DNA from: an uncultured Latescibacterota bacterium
GTDB lineage: Bacteria > Latescibacterota > UBA2968 > UBA8231
Length of the DNA stretch: 64,000 bases
Direction: 5' to 3'
Assembly: GCA_958295495.1 (NCBI GenBank)
Contig: OY282352.1
Location: 1,426,001-1,490,000 of the forward strand
Of this stretch, positions 1 through 8,464 are shown in pieces (the stretch's first letter is position 1; each line of letters begins with the position of its first letter). The notes beneath the pieces were generated by a model. The model saw only the letters and a program-made list of their open reading frames with translations. It searched no databases and was not told the DNA's origin. The translations under genes and the position numbers were made by a program.

Positions 1-840
1 AGGCTCCATCTCGGCCAGCACCACGTCGTTGGTGGCCGTGCAGCAGTTCTCTGGAGACATAGTCCAGAATCCCTGATAGCTTTCGAGCGCACACTCGGTG
101 CAAGCCTCGTCGAAGTCGCCCACGGTCATCGACGTGTGGATGATCTCGTTTTCCGCGAGATCGAAAACCACAGCCTGATCAGGGGTGGCCGACGCGTCGT
201 TGGGCAACGCGATGATCGGCGTGATGGCTAGCTCGTAATAATAGGTACTCTCGCCGAACTGCTCGCCATCGTAGCCCCAGCCAAAGTCCACCCATTCGCT
301 GCCGTCAACCAGCCATTCGAGCGCACTCACCGGGCGGTAAAACTGATAGGCCCCTTCAACCGGCGGCACGGCCCACTTGTAGCTAAAGTTGTTGGCCGGC
401 TCGCCTTCGAGGTTGTGCTCCTCGGTCGGCGTGTGGTCCGGGTTGACCTCTATTTCCCAAGCGTCGTCCTGCCAGAAAGCCGAGGGATTTTCGCGGTCTA
501 GGTTGTGGACGTTGTCGAAGACCTCGGACATGTAGTAGAGCTTGTTCGCGCTCTCGTTCCAGCCGATGAGGTGGCGGATGTTGATGTCGCTGACATCGAT
601 CTCGCCGCGGCCCACGGGCTGGATGTCGGCCACTGGCGAATAGAGGCGGTCGTTGCGGATCGTGTACGGATCGATCGGCACGACGTCCCAGTCCGACAGG
701 TCGCCGTCCATGGTGGGGACGAGGTTGTCGGGGAACTGCACGGCGAAGTAGAGCTCGCCGGGAGGCGCGTGGCCAAAGGACGTACCGCACAAGCCCATGA
801 CCAAAGCTGCCGCTAAAACGAATTTGGTCCGCTTTTGCAT
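1..840 (-). CDS. Secreted protein with CBM9-like domain (3' end outside window)
   Basis: The first 280 residues are visible; the gene runs off the window start. ATG at 840 is preceded by a strong AAGGAGGG ribosome site. A signal peptide of about 23 residues ends near FGHA. Residues 43-60 (DGDLSDWDVVPIDPY) have the look of family-9-type carbohydrate-binding domains that open many exported proteins in this part of the tree; aromatic-rich stretches follow, as expected of a beta-sandwich. Cysteines cluster late in the visible part (DEACTECALE, ENCCT). Role inferred: exported glycan- or surface-binding protein. The CBM9 assignment rests on motif resemblance only. A 20-bp palindrome lies just upstream and may control it. 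Confidence 0.7.
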   Translation of the reverse strand, partial: MQKRTKFVLAAALVMGLCGTSFGHAPPGELYFAVQFPDNLVPTMDGDLSDWDVVPIDPYTIRNDRLYSPVADIQPVGRGEIDVSDINIRHLIGWNESANKLYYMSEVFDNVHNLDRENPSAFWQDDAWEIEVNPDHTPTEEHNLEGEPANNFSYKWAVPPVEGAYQFYRPVSALEWLVDGSEWVDFGWGYDGEQFGESTYYYELAITPIIALPNDASATPDQAVVFDLAENEIIHTSMTVGDFDEACTECALESYQGFWTMSPENCCTATNDVVLAEMEP

Positions 841-876
841 AGCGAAAATCCCTCCTTAGGAGAAGTGAGAAATGCT

Positions 877-896
877 GTATAAACAAATGTTTACAC
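877..896. promoter_or_regulatory. Imperfect 20-bp palindrome upstream of the CBM9-like gene
   Basis: GTATAAACAA faces ATGTTTACAC, whose complement is GTGTAAACAT: eight of ten positions match between half-sites. It lies about 40 bases upstream of the start at 840, where a dimeric regulator could act. The regulator is unknown. Confidence 0.4.
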
Positions 897-960
897 AAAT
901 TTTACAGCGCACTTGATACGCGCTTAATGCCTCAATGAATAAGCAACTCAACGCCGTTTG

Positions 961-3081
961 TCAATACGCGACCGCGAGGATGCCGGCGCGTTCCTCTTTC
1001 TCTTCTAATTGCAGCCGCCAGATATAGGTGCCCGGGGGCACGAGCTGCTGATCGGCGGCGCGGCCGTCCCAGCGATGGGCGAATTCGCCGCTGCGAGCGG
1101 CGACGGGCGGCAGCTCGACCACGAGTTGGCCAGCGAGGTTGTAGATCGCCAGCCGCACCGGCCGGCTAGCGGTGACTTCGCGCAGCTTGTAGGCGATTTC
1201 CAAGGTCTCGTTCAGCCCGTCGCCATTCGGGGTAAGCGGGTTGGAAGTCACCGCAATATCGACGAGGAGCCGGCCGCCGACGGGCGTGTTGACGGCGAGC
1301 CCGTCGCCCGAAAAGCGAAAGGTGGCGTTGCCCGGGCGAATTTGCTGTTTGATCTGGTCGGGGTCGTTGCTGTCGAAGACCCAGCCCGAAAACTCGGTGC
1401 CAAAGCGCAAGACCGGCACCACAAAGCGCACTTCGAGCTGCTTGAAGCTGTCGTCTTCGCCTTGCAGGCGGGGGAAGGACACCACGAGGCGGTCGGCTTG
1501 GATGTCTGGAACAAAGGCGTCCAGATCAAGTTCGGTGCCGTCGCGTTTGACCACAGAGATGGCTTGGACTTGGGCGTGGGTGCGGATTTCCAGCCGGTCA
1601 AATCCGGTGTCCTCGGCACTGAATTCCGGCCGGACGATGTACGTAAACTCCCTCGGCGCGAAGGAATCAACGGCAATGGGCCACACCTCGCCGAGGATTT
1701 CGCGGGCGGCCGGTGCATTGCCGAATTGGAGCGTGAATGCGCGGATGCGGGGCGCGGTGGTAAAGGTGGAGAACAGGCGAAAGGAGAGCTGGATGTAGCG
1801 GCTCGGCCCGGGCGACAAAAGCGGCGTACCGTCGCGCCACGCCGCGGCCGGCCCAGTGCTGTCGCGCAAGCCCGCGGCAAAGTCGTAGGGCGGCGACCAG
1901 AAGCTCCAGTTGTCGGTGTCGTCCGCAGTGGGCAGGCGGCCGGACGGGTCGAGTTTTTCATAGGCGGCCAAGGTAATGGGGCGGATGTCGCCATTGATGT
2001 TTTCGGCGAAGTAGAGGCTGGGATCGGGCGAGTTGCCGGTGCGGGTGCGGACCTCAATGCGGGTGCCCTCGGGCACGTCGGCGTCCCAGCGGATTTTGCC
2101 CCAGTTGATCGGCTGGCCAAAGTCGAGGATCTGGGTGACGAGGACGGTCTCCTCGACAAAGCCCTCGCCGTACACCTCGAACTCGGCGACCTCCCAGTCG
2201 CGCAAGGGAAAGGCTTGGGCCGTGATCCAGCGGATTGACTCGGTGGGGAAACGCAGATCAACTACGGGATCGAGATTTTCGCGGTTGGATTCGAGTACAG
2301 TGAGCTGGGGGTCTTGGTTGCGGACCCAGCGCAGGCCGTGGAGGTTGACACTGACCTTGTCGCAGGGGCTTTTGGCAAAGCGCGCGCTATTGTCGCCGAC
2401 GCGGATTTCATACCAAGCGAGAAAGTTGCTGGCAAAGCTATCCACGCCAAAGGTTTCTAAGGATGGATGAGGCTCGGCGAGTTCGTTGATGAGCAATAGG
2501 TCGTCCTCTTGGCCGAGGCGGGGAAAGAAGCGGATGCGGTTGACGGGCACGGCCGCACGGAAGTCTATAACGACCGCTTGTTTCCAGCCTTCGCCGGTGA
2601 CCCCGGCGATGATCGTGCCGCCGCTGAAGATGCCTTGGCCTGGGGTGAAGCGGCGAAAGTGAGCGGTAGTCACATCGCCATCGAATTGCTTCTTGACTAC
2701 CGGGGTATGGTTATCGACAGCACCACAGCCATCGGTGGTTTGGGCCTCGCCGCCGATATAGGGCAGGGGAATTTTGATGGCCGAGGAATTGGGGTCGGTC
2801 AGGGTCAAGTTGACCGCCGGGTCGATGAAGCGCGGCCCGATGGCGTTGTCGGCAAAGTCGATGAGGGTGTCGGCGGCCGCGCCGTGGGGGGTGACGCCCA
2901 CAGATTCGGTACTCGCGAACTGGCCCTCGGAATCAAAGAGCCAGTACTCGCCAGCCCCTTCTTCAGACAGCAGGCTGGGCCAGGGGTTGCCGTCGGCCCC
3001 TCCGACGCGAAATTCCCCCCGGCTGTGCGCCGGCACAATCGACAGGACGAGCAGGAAACACGAGGCAATGATGTGCTGCAT
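961..3081 (-). CDS. Exported protein with FlgD-like Ig C-terminal domain (paralog A)
   Basis: 706 residues with a signal peptide (about 1-20, ending PAHS). The centre contains a repeated family block (QILDFGQPINWGKIRW, then EVRTRTGN) also present in the genes at 3226 and 11192. The C terminus carries PLTPNGDGLNE, the entry motif of the FlgD-like Ig domain used in type 9-like CTD proteins, and ends GILAVAY. Discoidin-like blocks (VEVYGEGF-type segments) precede the central module, suggesting a surface beta-sandwich assembly. ATG at 3081 is preceded by AAGGAAG. Divergent from paralog B. Function inferred: exported surface or matrix protein; no catalytic motif recognised. Confidence 0.75.
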   Translation of the reverse strand: MQHIIASCFLLVLSIVPAHSRGEFRVGGADGNPWPSLLSEEGAGEYWLFDSEGQFASTESVGVTPHGAAADTLIDFADNAIGPRFIDPAVNLTLTDPNSSAIKIPLPYIGGEAQTTDGCGAVDNHTPVVKKQFDGDVTTAHFRRFTPGQGIFSGGTIIAGVTGEGWKQAVVIDFRAAVPVNRIRFFPRLGQEDDLLLINELAEPHPSLETFGVDSFASNFLAWYEIRVGDNSARFAKSPCDKVSVNLHGLRWVRNQDPQLTVLESNRENLDPVVDLRFPTESIRWITAQAFPLRDWEVAEFEVYGEGFVEETVLVTQILDFGQPINWGKIRWDADVPEGTRIEVRTRTGNSPDPSLYFAENINGDIRPITLAAYEKLDPSGRLPTADDTDNWSFWSPPYDFAAGLRDSTGPAAAWRDGTPLLSPGPSRYIQLSFRLFSTFTTAPRIRAFTLQFGNAPAAREILGEVWPIAVDSFAPREFTYIVRPEFSAEDTGFDRLEIRTHAQVQAISVVKRDGTELDLDAFVPDIQADRLVVSFPRLQGEDDSFKQLEVRFVVPVLRFGTEFSGWVFDSNDPDQIKQQIRPGNATFRFSGDGLAVNTPVGGRLLVDIAVTSNPLTPNGDGLNETLEIAYKLREVTASRPVRLAIYNLAGQLVVELPPVAARSGEFAHRWDGRAADQQLVPPGTYIWRLQLEEKEERAGILAVAY

Positions 3082-3225
3082 GGCGTCTCTTCCTTGAGAT
3101 GGCGTAATATAAAGGAAGAAGCGGGCGGTTTGGCAAGTTCGGACATGCGCATGGCGAGCCGCGTCTAACTTGATTTATGCCTGCTCTTTGGTTGTTTTAT
3201 GCAGCAAATCGCACGGAGGATTGCA

Positions 3226-5319
3226 ATGAAAGCGCATTGTGCCGCGGCCGTCGGTCTCGTCTTAGTGCTCTGGCTGCCGAGCGGAAGTTTGGCTCTCGAC
3301 GCGGTCTCGATTGGGGAGGGCGGCGACTTGGACTGGCGGGGCAAAGGCGAGGCAGTCGTCACCACCCTTGACGCCGAGCACCGCTCGCCCTTAGACCCCA
3401 ACAACCTGCTGGTGGGCAACGCGCCCGGCGACTTAGTCGAATTTGCCCGCGAGGATTTTGCCCACAGCATCCTGCCTCTGCGCATTGCCGAGGGGGAGAA
3501 CGTGGCCATCGGCACCATCGAGCGCGGCGGCGCCATTGAGTCGCCCAATGTCTTCGACTTTAGCGGCACGTTCAAGCCGCTCGACTTGGAGATGATGTTA
3601 AAGGAGCTGCTCTCGGACGAGCCGGGCGGCGAGTTGTTGGCCTTTGAGCGCAAGAATCAGAATTCCCTCGGCATCCTAGTCCTGCTCAATTTAGGGGCGC
3701 GCTTCGGGGTGGAGCGGATACGCATCTATCCGCGCAACACGGTCGTGGCCTCGCCCTCGACCCCCTTCCAAAACGACTACCTGCGGGCTTATGAGCTGTT
3801 TACCAACGACGGCCTAAACCTGACCAGCGAGAACACGCCGATCTGGGAGCCGCTGATCGCCGAAACCGACAATCAAGTCGCGGTTATCGACGTGCCGCTC
3901 GACCCGCCGCGCTACGTCCAGCACCTGCGCTTGCGAGCGACTTCGCCGGTGGACTTTGAGATCGACGAGATCGAGATTTTCGGCAAGGGCTTTCTCTCGC
4001 GGGCCCAGTACGTGTCGGACATTTTCGACGCCGGGCAACCAGCCGTGTGGGGTGCGCTGCGCTGGGTGGAAGAAGAGTTGGGCGATCCGCGCTTCTCCAG
4101 CGCGCAGATTCGCACGCGCACGGGCACGGACACCTCGCCCTTTGTGTACACCCGCCGACTGCGCGGCAAGCAAGACGCCGAGGACATCCCCTTTTCGCTG
4201 GAAAATCCCGGGGAGGAGATGGGCCTAGCCGAGTATCGGAAATTCCCCCAAAAGGCCGGTCAGACTCCCATTACCGACGCTGCGGGCCGCGAGTGGATGG
4301 CCGGGGCCGTGACCGACGACTTGATCAATTGGAGCCCTTTCAGCACACCTTATCCAGCGGACGCGGCCAACGGCCCGGGCCTGCCCATTGTCTCGCCCAG
4401 TCCGCGTCGCTACATGCAGTTTGAGGTCGTTTTTAATAGCAGCGACCTAGAGGCGGCGCGGGTGATCAAGTCGCTGAGCTTCGACTTGTTGACGCCGCCG
4501 TTTGCCGACGCCTTGGTCGGCGAGGTCTTTCCGCGCGAGGTACCGGTGTCTGAGGAAGAGGTCTTTACCTTTGCCGCACGCGCCGCCATGGGCACGGACG
4601 GCCTGCGCGGCTTCGACACCATAGAGATCGACACGCCGACGCGGGTGTCGAGCATCGACGCGGTGCAGATCATCGATGGCGCTGGCCGGGTCGTGGCCGA
4701 GCATCAGTTCGATGGTCTCGACGCGGCCAGCGGGGAATTTGCCATTGTCGAGGTTGCCGACGACCGCTTTGCCGTGAGCTTCCCCGCGGTGACCGAAGAC
4801 CGGACGCAAGTTCACGTTCGCTTCCAGACCAACGTGCTGACGTATAGCACTAACTTCACCGCTGCAGTGCGGCTCACGACCGAACCAGGTGCAGCCCAAG
4901 TCATCGACCCGGGCAATGTGGCCCTTTTGGGCGAAGGCGACGAGGACGCCTTTTCCGGCACCACAGTACTCAGTCCCTCCGTATTGGCCGAAGGGCAGCT
5001 ATTGGGCCAAGTGCGGGCGGCACCCAATCCCTTTACCCCCAATGGCGACGGCATCAACGACGAGGCGATCATCCACTACAACCTGCTGGCGCTGAGTACC
5101 CAGCGGCCGGTCGAGGTCGCGCTCTACGACTTGAGCGGTCGGCGCGTGCGCGTCCTCTTCGCCGGCGAAGAGGCCAACGGTCGCTACACAGACAAAGTGT
5201 GGGATGGCCGCGACGACCAAGGCCAGCCGGTTCCCCCGGGCCTATACGTGGCCCGCGTCTTCGTCGCCGGGGATTCGGGCGACGCCGAGCAGAGCCGCGT
5301 CGTGGCCGTCGCGTACTAG
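3226..5319 (+). CDS. Exported protein with FlgD-like Ig C-terminal domain (paralog B)
   Basis: 697 residues from ATG 3226, chosen because CGGAGGA lies 5 bases upstream and the signal peptide (MKAHCAAAVGLVLVLWLP) begins there; an ATG at 3199 is in frame but lacks a ribosome site. It shares with paralogs A and C the block IFDAGQPAVWGALRW, IRTRTGT and a site resembling PxxWSPFSTPY. The C terminus has NPFTPNGDGINDEA, the core of FlgD-like Ig domains, then GLYVARVFV and the ending VVAVAY. Probably exported across both membranes or anchored on the surface (inference). Followed after one base by a nucleotidyltransferase-HEPN gene, so the two may be co-transcribed. Confidence 0.75.
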   Translation: MKAHCAAAVGLVLVLWLPSGSLALDAVSIGEGGDLDWRGKGEAVVTTLDAEHRSPLDPNNLLVGNAPGDLVEFAREDFAHSILPLRIAEGENVAIGTIERGGAIESPNVFDFSGTFKPLDLEMMLKELLSDEPGGELLAFERKNQNSLGILVLLNLGARFGVERIRIYPRNTVVASPSTPFQNDYLRAYELFTNDGLNLTSENTPIWEPLIAETDNQVAVIDVPLDPPRYVQHLRLRATSPVDFEIDEIEIFGKGFLSRAQYVSDIFDAGQPAVWGALRWVEEELGDPRFSSAQIRTRTGTDTSPFVYTRRLRGKQDAEDIPFSLENPGEEMGLAEYRKFPQKAGQTPITDAAGREWMAGAVTDDLINWSPFSTPYPADAANGPGLPIVSPSPRRYMQFEVVFNSSDLEAARVIKSLSFDLLTPPFADALVGEVFPREVPVSEEEVFTFAARAAMGTDGLRGFDTIEIDTPTRVSSIDAVQIIDGAGRVVAEHQFDGLDAASGEFAIVEVADDRFAVSFPAVTEDRTQVHVRFQTNVLTYSTNFTAAVRLTTEPGAAQVIDPGNVALLGEGDEDAFSGTTVLSPSVLAEGQLLGQVRAAPNPFTPNGDGINDEAIIHYNLLALSTQRPVEVALYDLSGRRVRVLFAGEEANGRYTDKVWDGRDDQGQPVPPGLYVARVFVAGDSGDAEQSRVVAVAY

Positions 5320-5320
5320 C

Positions 5321-6070
5321 ATGAATAGCTCAGAAGCCCAAGAACGAGAGCGCATCCGCTGGGCTGCCGAGGAGACGCTGCGCCGGTGGCTGGCGGCGCA
5401 GGCAGCCGTGCTGTTCGGCTCCCGCGCTCGCGGCGAACACCGCCCGGACAGCGACTGGGATATCGCGATTATCACGGCCCGCAGCGGGCCGCGCCCGGAC
5501 GGCCTCCCCCTGTTTGACCTAAACCGCACCGATATTCCGGTGCTGACGGCCGAGCGCATTCGGCAGCGTGCAAACGCGCTCGGCGCGGTCGAATGCGAAA
5601 TCGTCCGCGACGGAACCTTGCTGGCGGGCCATTGGGATAGGCCGCTGCTAGAGGGAAATCCAGTGATGACAGAGGAAGATTACAGAAAGTGGATGGCCGG
5701 GGCACTAGGACATGCGGTGGAGGCCGTCATGCAGCTACAAGTCGCCGCGAGTACAAGCGATTGGGTACTGGCCAGCACGGCTTGCGATAGTTTTGTCGCG
5801 GCGACCGCAGACGCTGCCGAGCGGGTCGGCAAGGGCGTGCTCGCACGGCAGGGAATCCACCCGCACAGAACCCACGATATGAACCTGTTGGCGCACCAGA
5901 TTGAAAATCATCTGAAAAACCGGGAGCAGGCCAGCGAGCAGGGCCGAGCGTATCTCCAGCGTTTGGCCGACCATTTGCGCGAGTTGAACGGCGACACAAG
6001 GCACGACCACAAAAGCGATTATCCAGAGGTGCCCGTCTCGGCAGCCGAATGCGGATGCGCGACGATCTGA
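5321..6070 (+). CDS. Nucleotidyltransferase-HEPN fusion protein
   Basis: 249 residues. The N-terminal half has the minimal nucleotidyltransferase signature LFGSRARGEHRPDSDWDIAI (G33 S34, D45 and D47 as metal ligands). The C-terminal half (about 120-230) reads as a HEPN domain: amphipathic helices, CDSFVAATADAAER, then RQGIHPHRTHDMNLL, which contains an R-x5-H arrangement, and ends LNGDTRHDHKSDYPEVP. In most genomes MNT and HEPN are separate antitoxin and toxin; there the NTase adenylylates the HEPN RNase. Here both are in one chain. The start is the ATG one base after the previous stop. Could instead be a tRNA- or kanamycin-type NTase relative; the NTase part is certain, the HEPN part likely. 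Confidence 0.75.
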   Translation: MNSSEAQERERIRWAAEETLRRWLAAQAAVLFGSRARGEHRPDSDWDIAIITARSGPRPDGLPLFDLNRTDIPVLTAERIRQRANALGAVECEIVRDGTLLAGHWDRPLLEGNPVMTEEDYRKWMAGALGHAVEAVMQLQVAASTSDWVLASTACDSFVAATADAAERVGKGVLARQGIHPHRTHDMNLLAHQIENHLKNREQASEQGRAYLQRLADHLRELNGDTRHDHKSDYPEVPVSAAECGCATI

Positions 6071-6219
6071 GCGAGGCCATTCGCAAGAAAGACGGAACCC
6101 CGTCCGAGCGCGAGCAGACCGCCTTCGCCGCCGCGATGAAGTGCCGGACGCGCATTGCGAAGGCGGTGCAAAATTTTGCAGACCGCATGAACGAACCGGC
6201 GGCTCGCGTCGTGCATTGA
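6055..6219 (+). CDS. Small hypothetical ORF overlapping the NTase-HEPN gene
   Basis: 54 residues beginning MRDDLSEAIRKKDGT, with the start inside the last codons of the NTase-HEPN gene, so translation could be coupled. Highly charged and predicted helical. No family recognised. It may be a chance ORF or an out-of-frame piece of the upstream gene's tail. Confidence 0.3.
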   Translation: MRDDLSEAIRKKDGTPSEREQTAFAAAMKCRTRIAKAVQNFADRMNEPAARVVH

Positions 6220-6237
6220 GAAGTCGCTTTCTGCGGA

Positions 6238-8451
6238 TCAACCGCCGAAAAGTTGTTCGATTTGGGCTTCCATTTCCCGGCGCACCACCTTTTCCATGCG
6301 GTAGGTGCGCTGGCTGCGGCTAAAGGCCGCGAATTGGGCGTCCGCGGCGGCTGGGCGTCCGATGCGTTGGTAGAGGTGCCCGAGGAATAGATGGGCCTGG
6401 TAGTCGCGCGGAGCGATCTGGAGCAAGTGCTCAAACAGGGGCACGGCCTCTGCATAGCGACCTTGGCGGGCGTAGAGCATCCCTAGGCTCCAATGGGGAT
6501 GCGCGGCCTTGGGGTCGAGCGCAACGGCGCGGCGCAAGAGTTTTTCGGCCTCCGCCAGCCGGTCTGTCGGCCCGAGGGCCATGCTCGTCCCTTGTTCGAG
6601 TTGGATGAGCAAATCGGCGAGGCGGGTTGGGTACTCGGGCACGTGCGGTTCGCGCTGCACGAGTTGCTCAAACTCGGCGATGGCCGCGCGGTTTTGCCCC
6701 TGCTCCGCGTACAGGCGGGCTAATTGGTAGCGCACGAGCGTCGAGTCCGGGTTCAGTTCGAGCGTGCGGCTATAAGCTCGGGCCGCGCGCTGGGGTTGGT
6801 CCGCCATTAGGAGGGCGTAGCCGAGGCCGCCGTGCGCGGCCGCCCAGTTGGGGCGCACCGCTGTGACCTCGGAGTATGCGGCCGCGGCCGCGTCGTAGCG
6901 CCGAGCGAGCAACGCGGTGTGGCCGAGGAGAAAGCGCACGTCCGCGTCGTGAGGCCGCGTTTTAAGATAACGCCGATAGAGGTCAATGGCCTTGCCGTAG
7001 CGCTTGGCCTCGCCGTGGAGCGCGGCGAGCGCGAGGAGTGGCTCGGCAAAGTTGGCGTCGCGGGCAAGGGCGAGGCGATAGTGGCGAGCGGCGTGGGCCG
7101 GCATGTCCCGTTCCTCGTAGGCGTAGCCGAGATAGTAGTGCTCGTGGGCATCGCCCTGTTGGTCCATCGCACCCGTGGCCACATTGCAAAAGACCAACAG
7201 GGCGGCAAGCGCGGCGAGCGCGGGCCAAGGCCGGTGCCACAGGGCGCGCACCCCACAAGCCGCAAACAGCAACAGCACCGGGACAGCTGGCAGGCGATAG
7301 CGCCCGGTGACGAAAAACAAAACCACGGAAAGCGCGTAGCAGGCCACAAAGAGCGCGAGTAAGCGCCCCTCGGGAGAGCTAGGGGAGCGCAGAAAGGCGC
7401 AAAGCCCCAATAGGGCCAGCGGGGCGACCAAGCCAAAGGGAAACGCCAGCCCCTTTTTCCACAGCAGGCTCGACAACAGCGAAGAATCGTTGCGGGCGAA
7501 GTAGGGGTCGCGGTTGCGCGGGATTTCGTCGCCGCGCAGGAATAGGTAGCTCTTGTAGGCCAGCAAGCCCAAGAAATCGAGCGGCGCGGAGGTTATGTAT
7601 TGCCAAGATTGGGCAAAAAAATAGCGCGACTTGGCCGAAGGCTGCTCAATGCCACTGCGGCGCTCGGGCATTTCCACCAGCGCGGCCCAAGCCCGTCCCG
7701 GGCGGATGCGGGTCGTTTGCGCGTAGTCGGCGTTGTTGCCGATGTAAAAGTTGATGCCCGCGTTGTGCGAGATGAGCACTAGATCGCCGCCGACCGCCCA
7801 GTTGCGATACGCGACCGGCGCAAGGACCAGCGCACAGCCCAAAAGCAGGAAGGCCGGCCGGCGGAGCCGGCGCTGCCGCCAGTAGAGATAGCCCAACAGC
7901 ACGGGCGCGAAGAGCAGCACATTGGCCACGGCGAGCGCGGACAGGCCCAGCAGCACACCGGCTGCCAGCGCACGCCCCCACCCGCCCTCGCCGACTGCGA
8001 GCAACAGCACGAGCAAGTTGAGGCAACAGGCCAGCACGGTCGGCAGCAACTCGCCGCCAAAGTAGATGAGGGGGCCGTACAAAGCCGCGGCCAGACCCGC
8101 GCCTAGCCCGACCCCCGCGCCAAAAACCCGGTACCCCAACAGGCAGATAAGGACGCAGACGAGCGCACCCACGACGGCTTGGATGAGCCGCGGCAGGTAG
8201 AGGTCGTCCCCGGCGAGGGCAAAGAGGACGCCGAGGAGCACCGGGTAGAGCGGCGGTTGCCAGAAGGGCGCGGGCCGACCCGCAAAGGAGACGTCGCTTA
8301 GGTAGCGAGCGTCCTCGGTATAGGTGCGGGCATCGACGACGGGCGCGGTGAAAAGCGGGCTGGCGCGTATTTCGTGGAGGTAGTAAAGGCGTGCTGAGAG
8401 GGCGAGCGCGAAGACGGCCACCACCCCATAGAACATCCAGCGTCTAGCCAT
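6238..8451 (-). CDS. Membrane glycosyltransferase-like protein with C-terminal TPRs
   Basis: 737 residues. The first about 420 contain a series of hydrophobic segments starting at residue 7, with an early periplasmic-type loop DARTYTEDARYLSD and the run PFWQPPLYPVLLG, the layout of the ArnT/PMT (dolichyl-phosphate-mannose-type) glycosyltransferase superfamily. From about residue 430 come at least six TPR units (for example HEHYYLGYAYEERDMPAHA, LGYALLMADQPQRAARAYS, LGMLYARQGRYAEAVPLFE). Such hybrids transfer lipid-linked sugars in the inner membrane and use the TPRs for protein contacts (family knowledge; substrate unknown). Starts 13 bases after the stop of the outer-membrane-like gene, so it is the last gene of the cluster. 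Confidence 0.75.
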   Translation of the reverse strand: MARRWMFYGVVAVFALALSARLYYLHEIRASPLFTAPVVDARTYTEDARYLSDVSFAGRPAPFWQPPLYPVLLGVLFALAGDDLYLPRLIQAVVGALVCVLICLLGYRVFGAGVGLGAGLAAALYGPLIYFGGELLPTVLACCLNLLVLLLAVGEGGWGRALAAGVLLGLSALAVANVLLFAPVLLGYLYWRQRRLRRPAFLLLGCALVLAPVAYRNWAVGGDLVLISHNAGINFYIGNNADYAQTTRIRPGRAWAALVEMPERRSGIEQPSAKSRYFFAQSWQYITSAPLDFLGLLAYKSYLFLRGDEIPRNRDPYFARNDSSLLSSLLWKKGLAFPFGLVAPLALLGLCAFLRSPSSPEGRLLALFVACYALSVVLFFVTGRYRLPAVPVLLLFAACGVRALWHRPWPALAALAALLVFCNVATGAMDQQGDAHEHYYLGYAYEERDMPAHAARHYRLALARDANFAEPLLALAALHGEAKRYGKAIDLYRRYLKTRPHDADVRFLLGHTALLARRYDAAAAAYSEVTAVRPNWAAAHGGLGYALLMADQPQRAARAYSRTLELNPDSTLVRYQLARLYAEQGQNRAAIAEFEQLVQREPHVPEYPTRLADLLIQLEQGTSMALGPTDRLAEAEKLLRRAVALDPKAAHPHWSLGMLYARQGRYAEAVPLFEHLLQIAPRDYQAHLFLGHLYQRIGRPAAADAQFAAFSRSQRTYRMEKVVRREMEAQIEQLFGG

Positions 8452-8464
8452 GGGCGCTGCGCGC

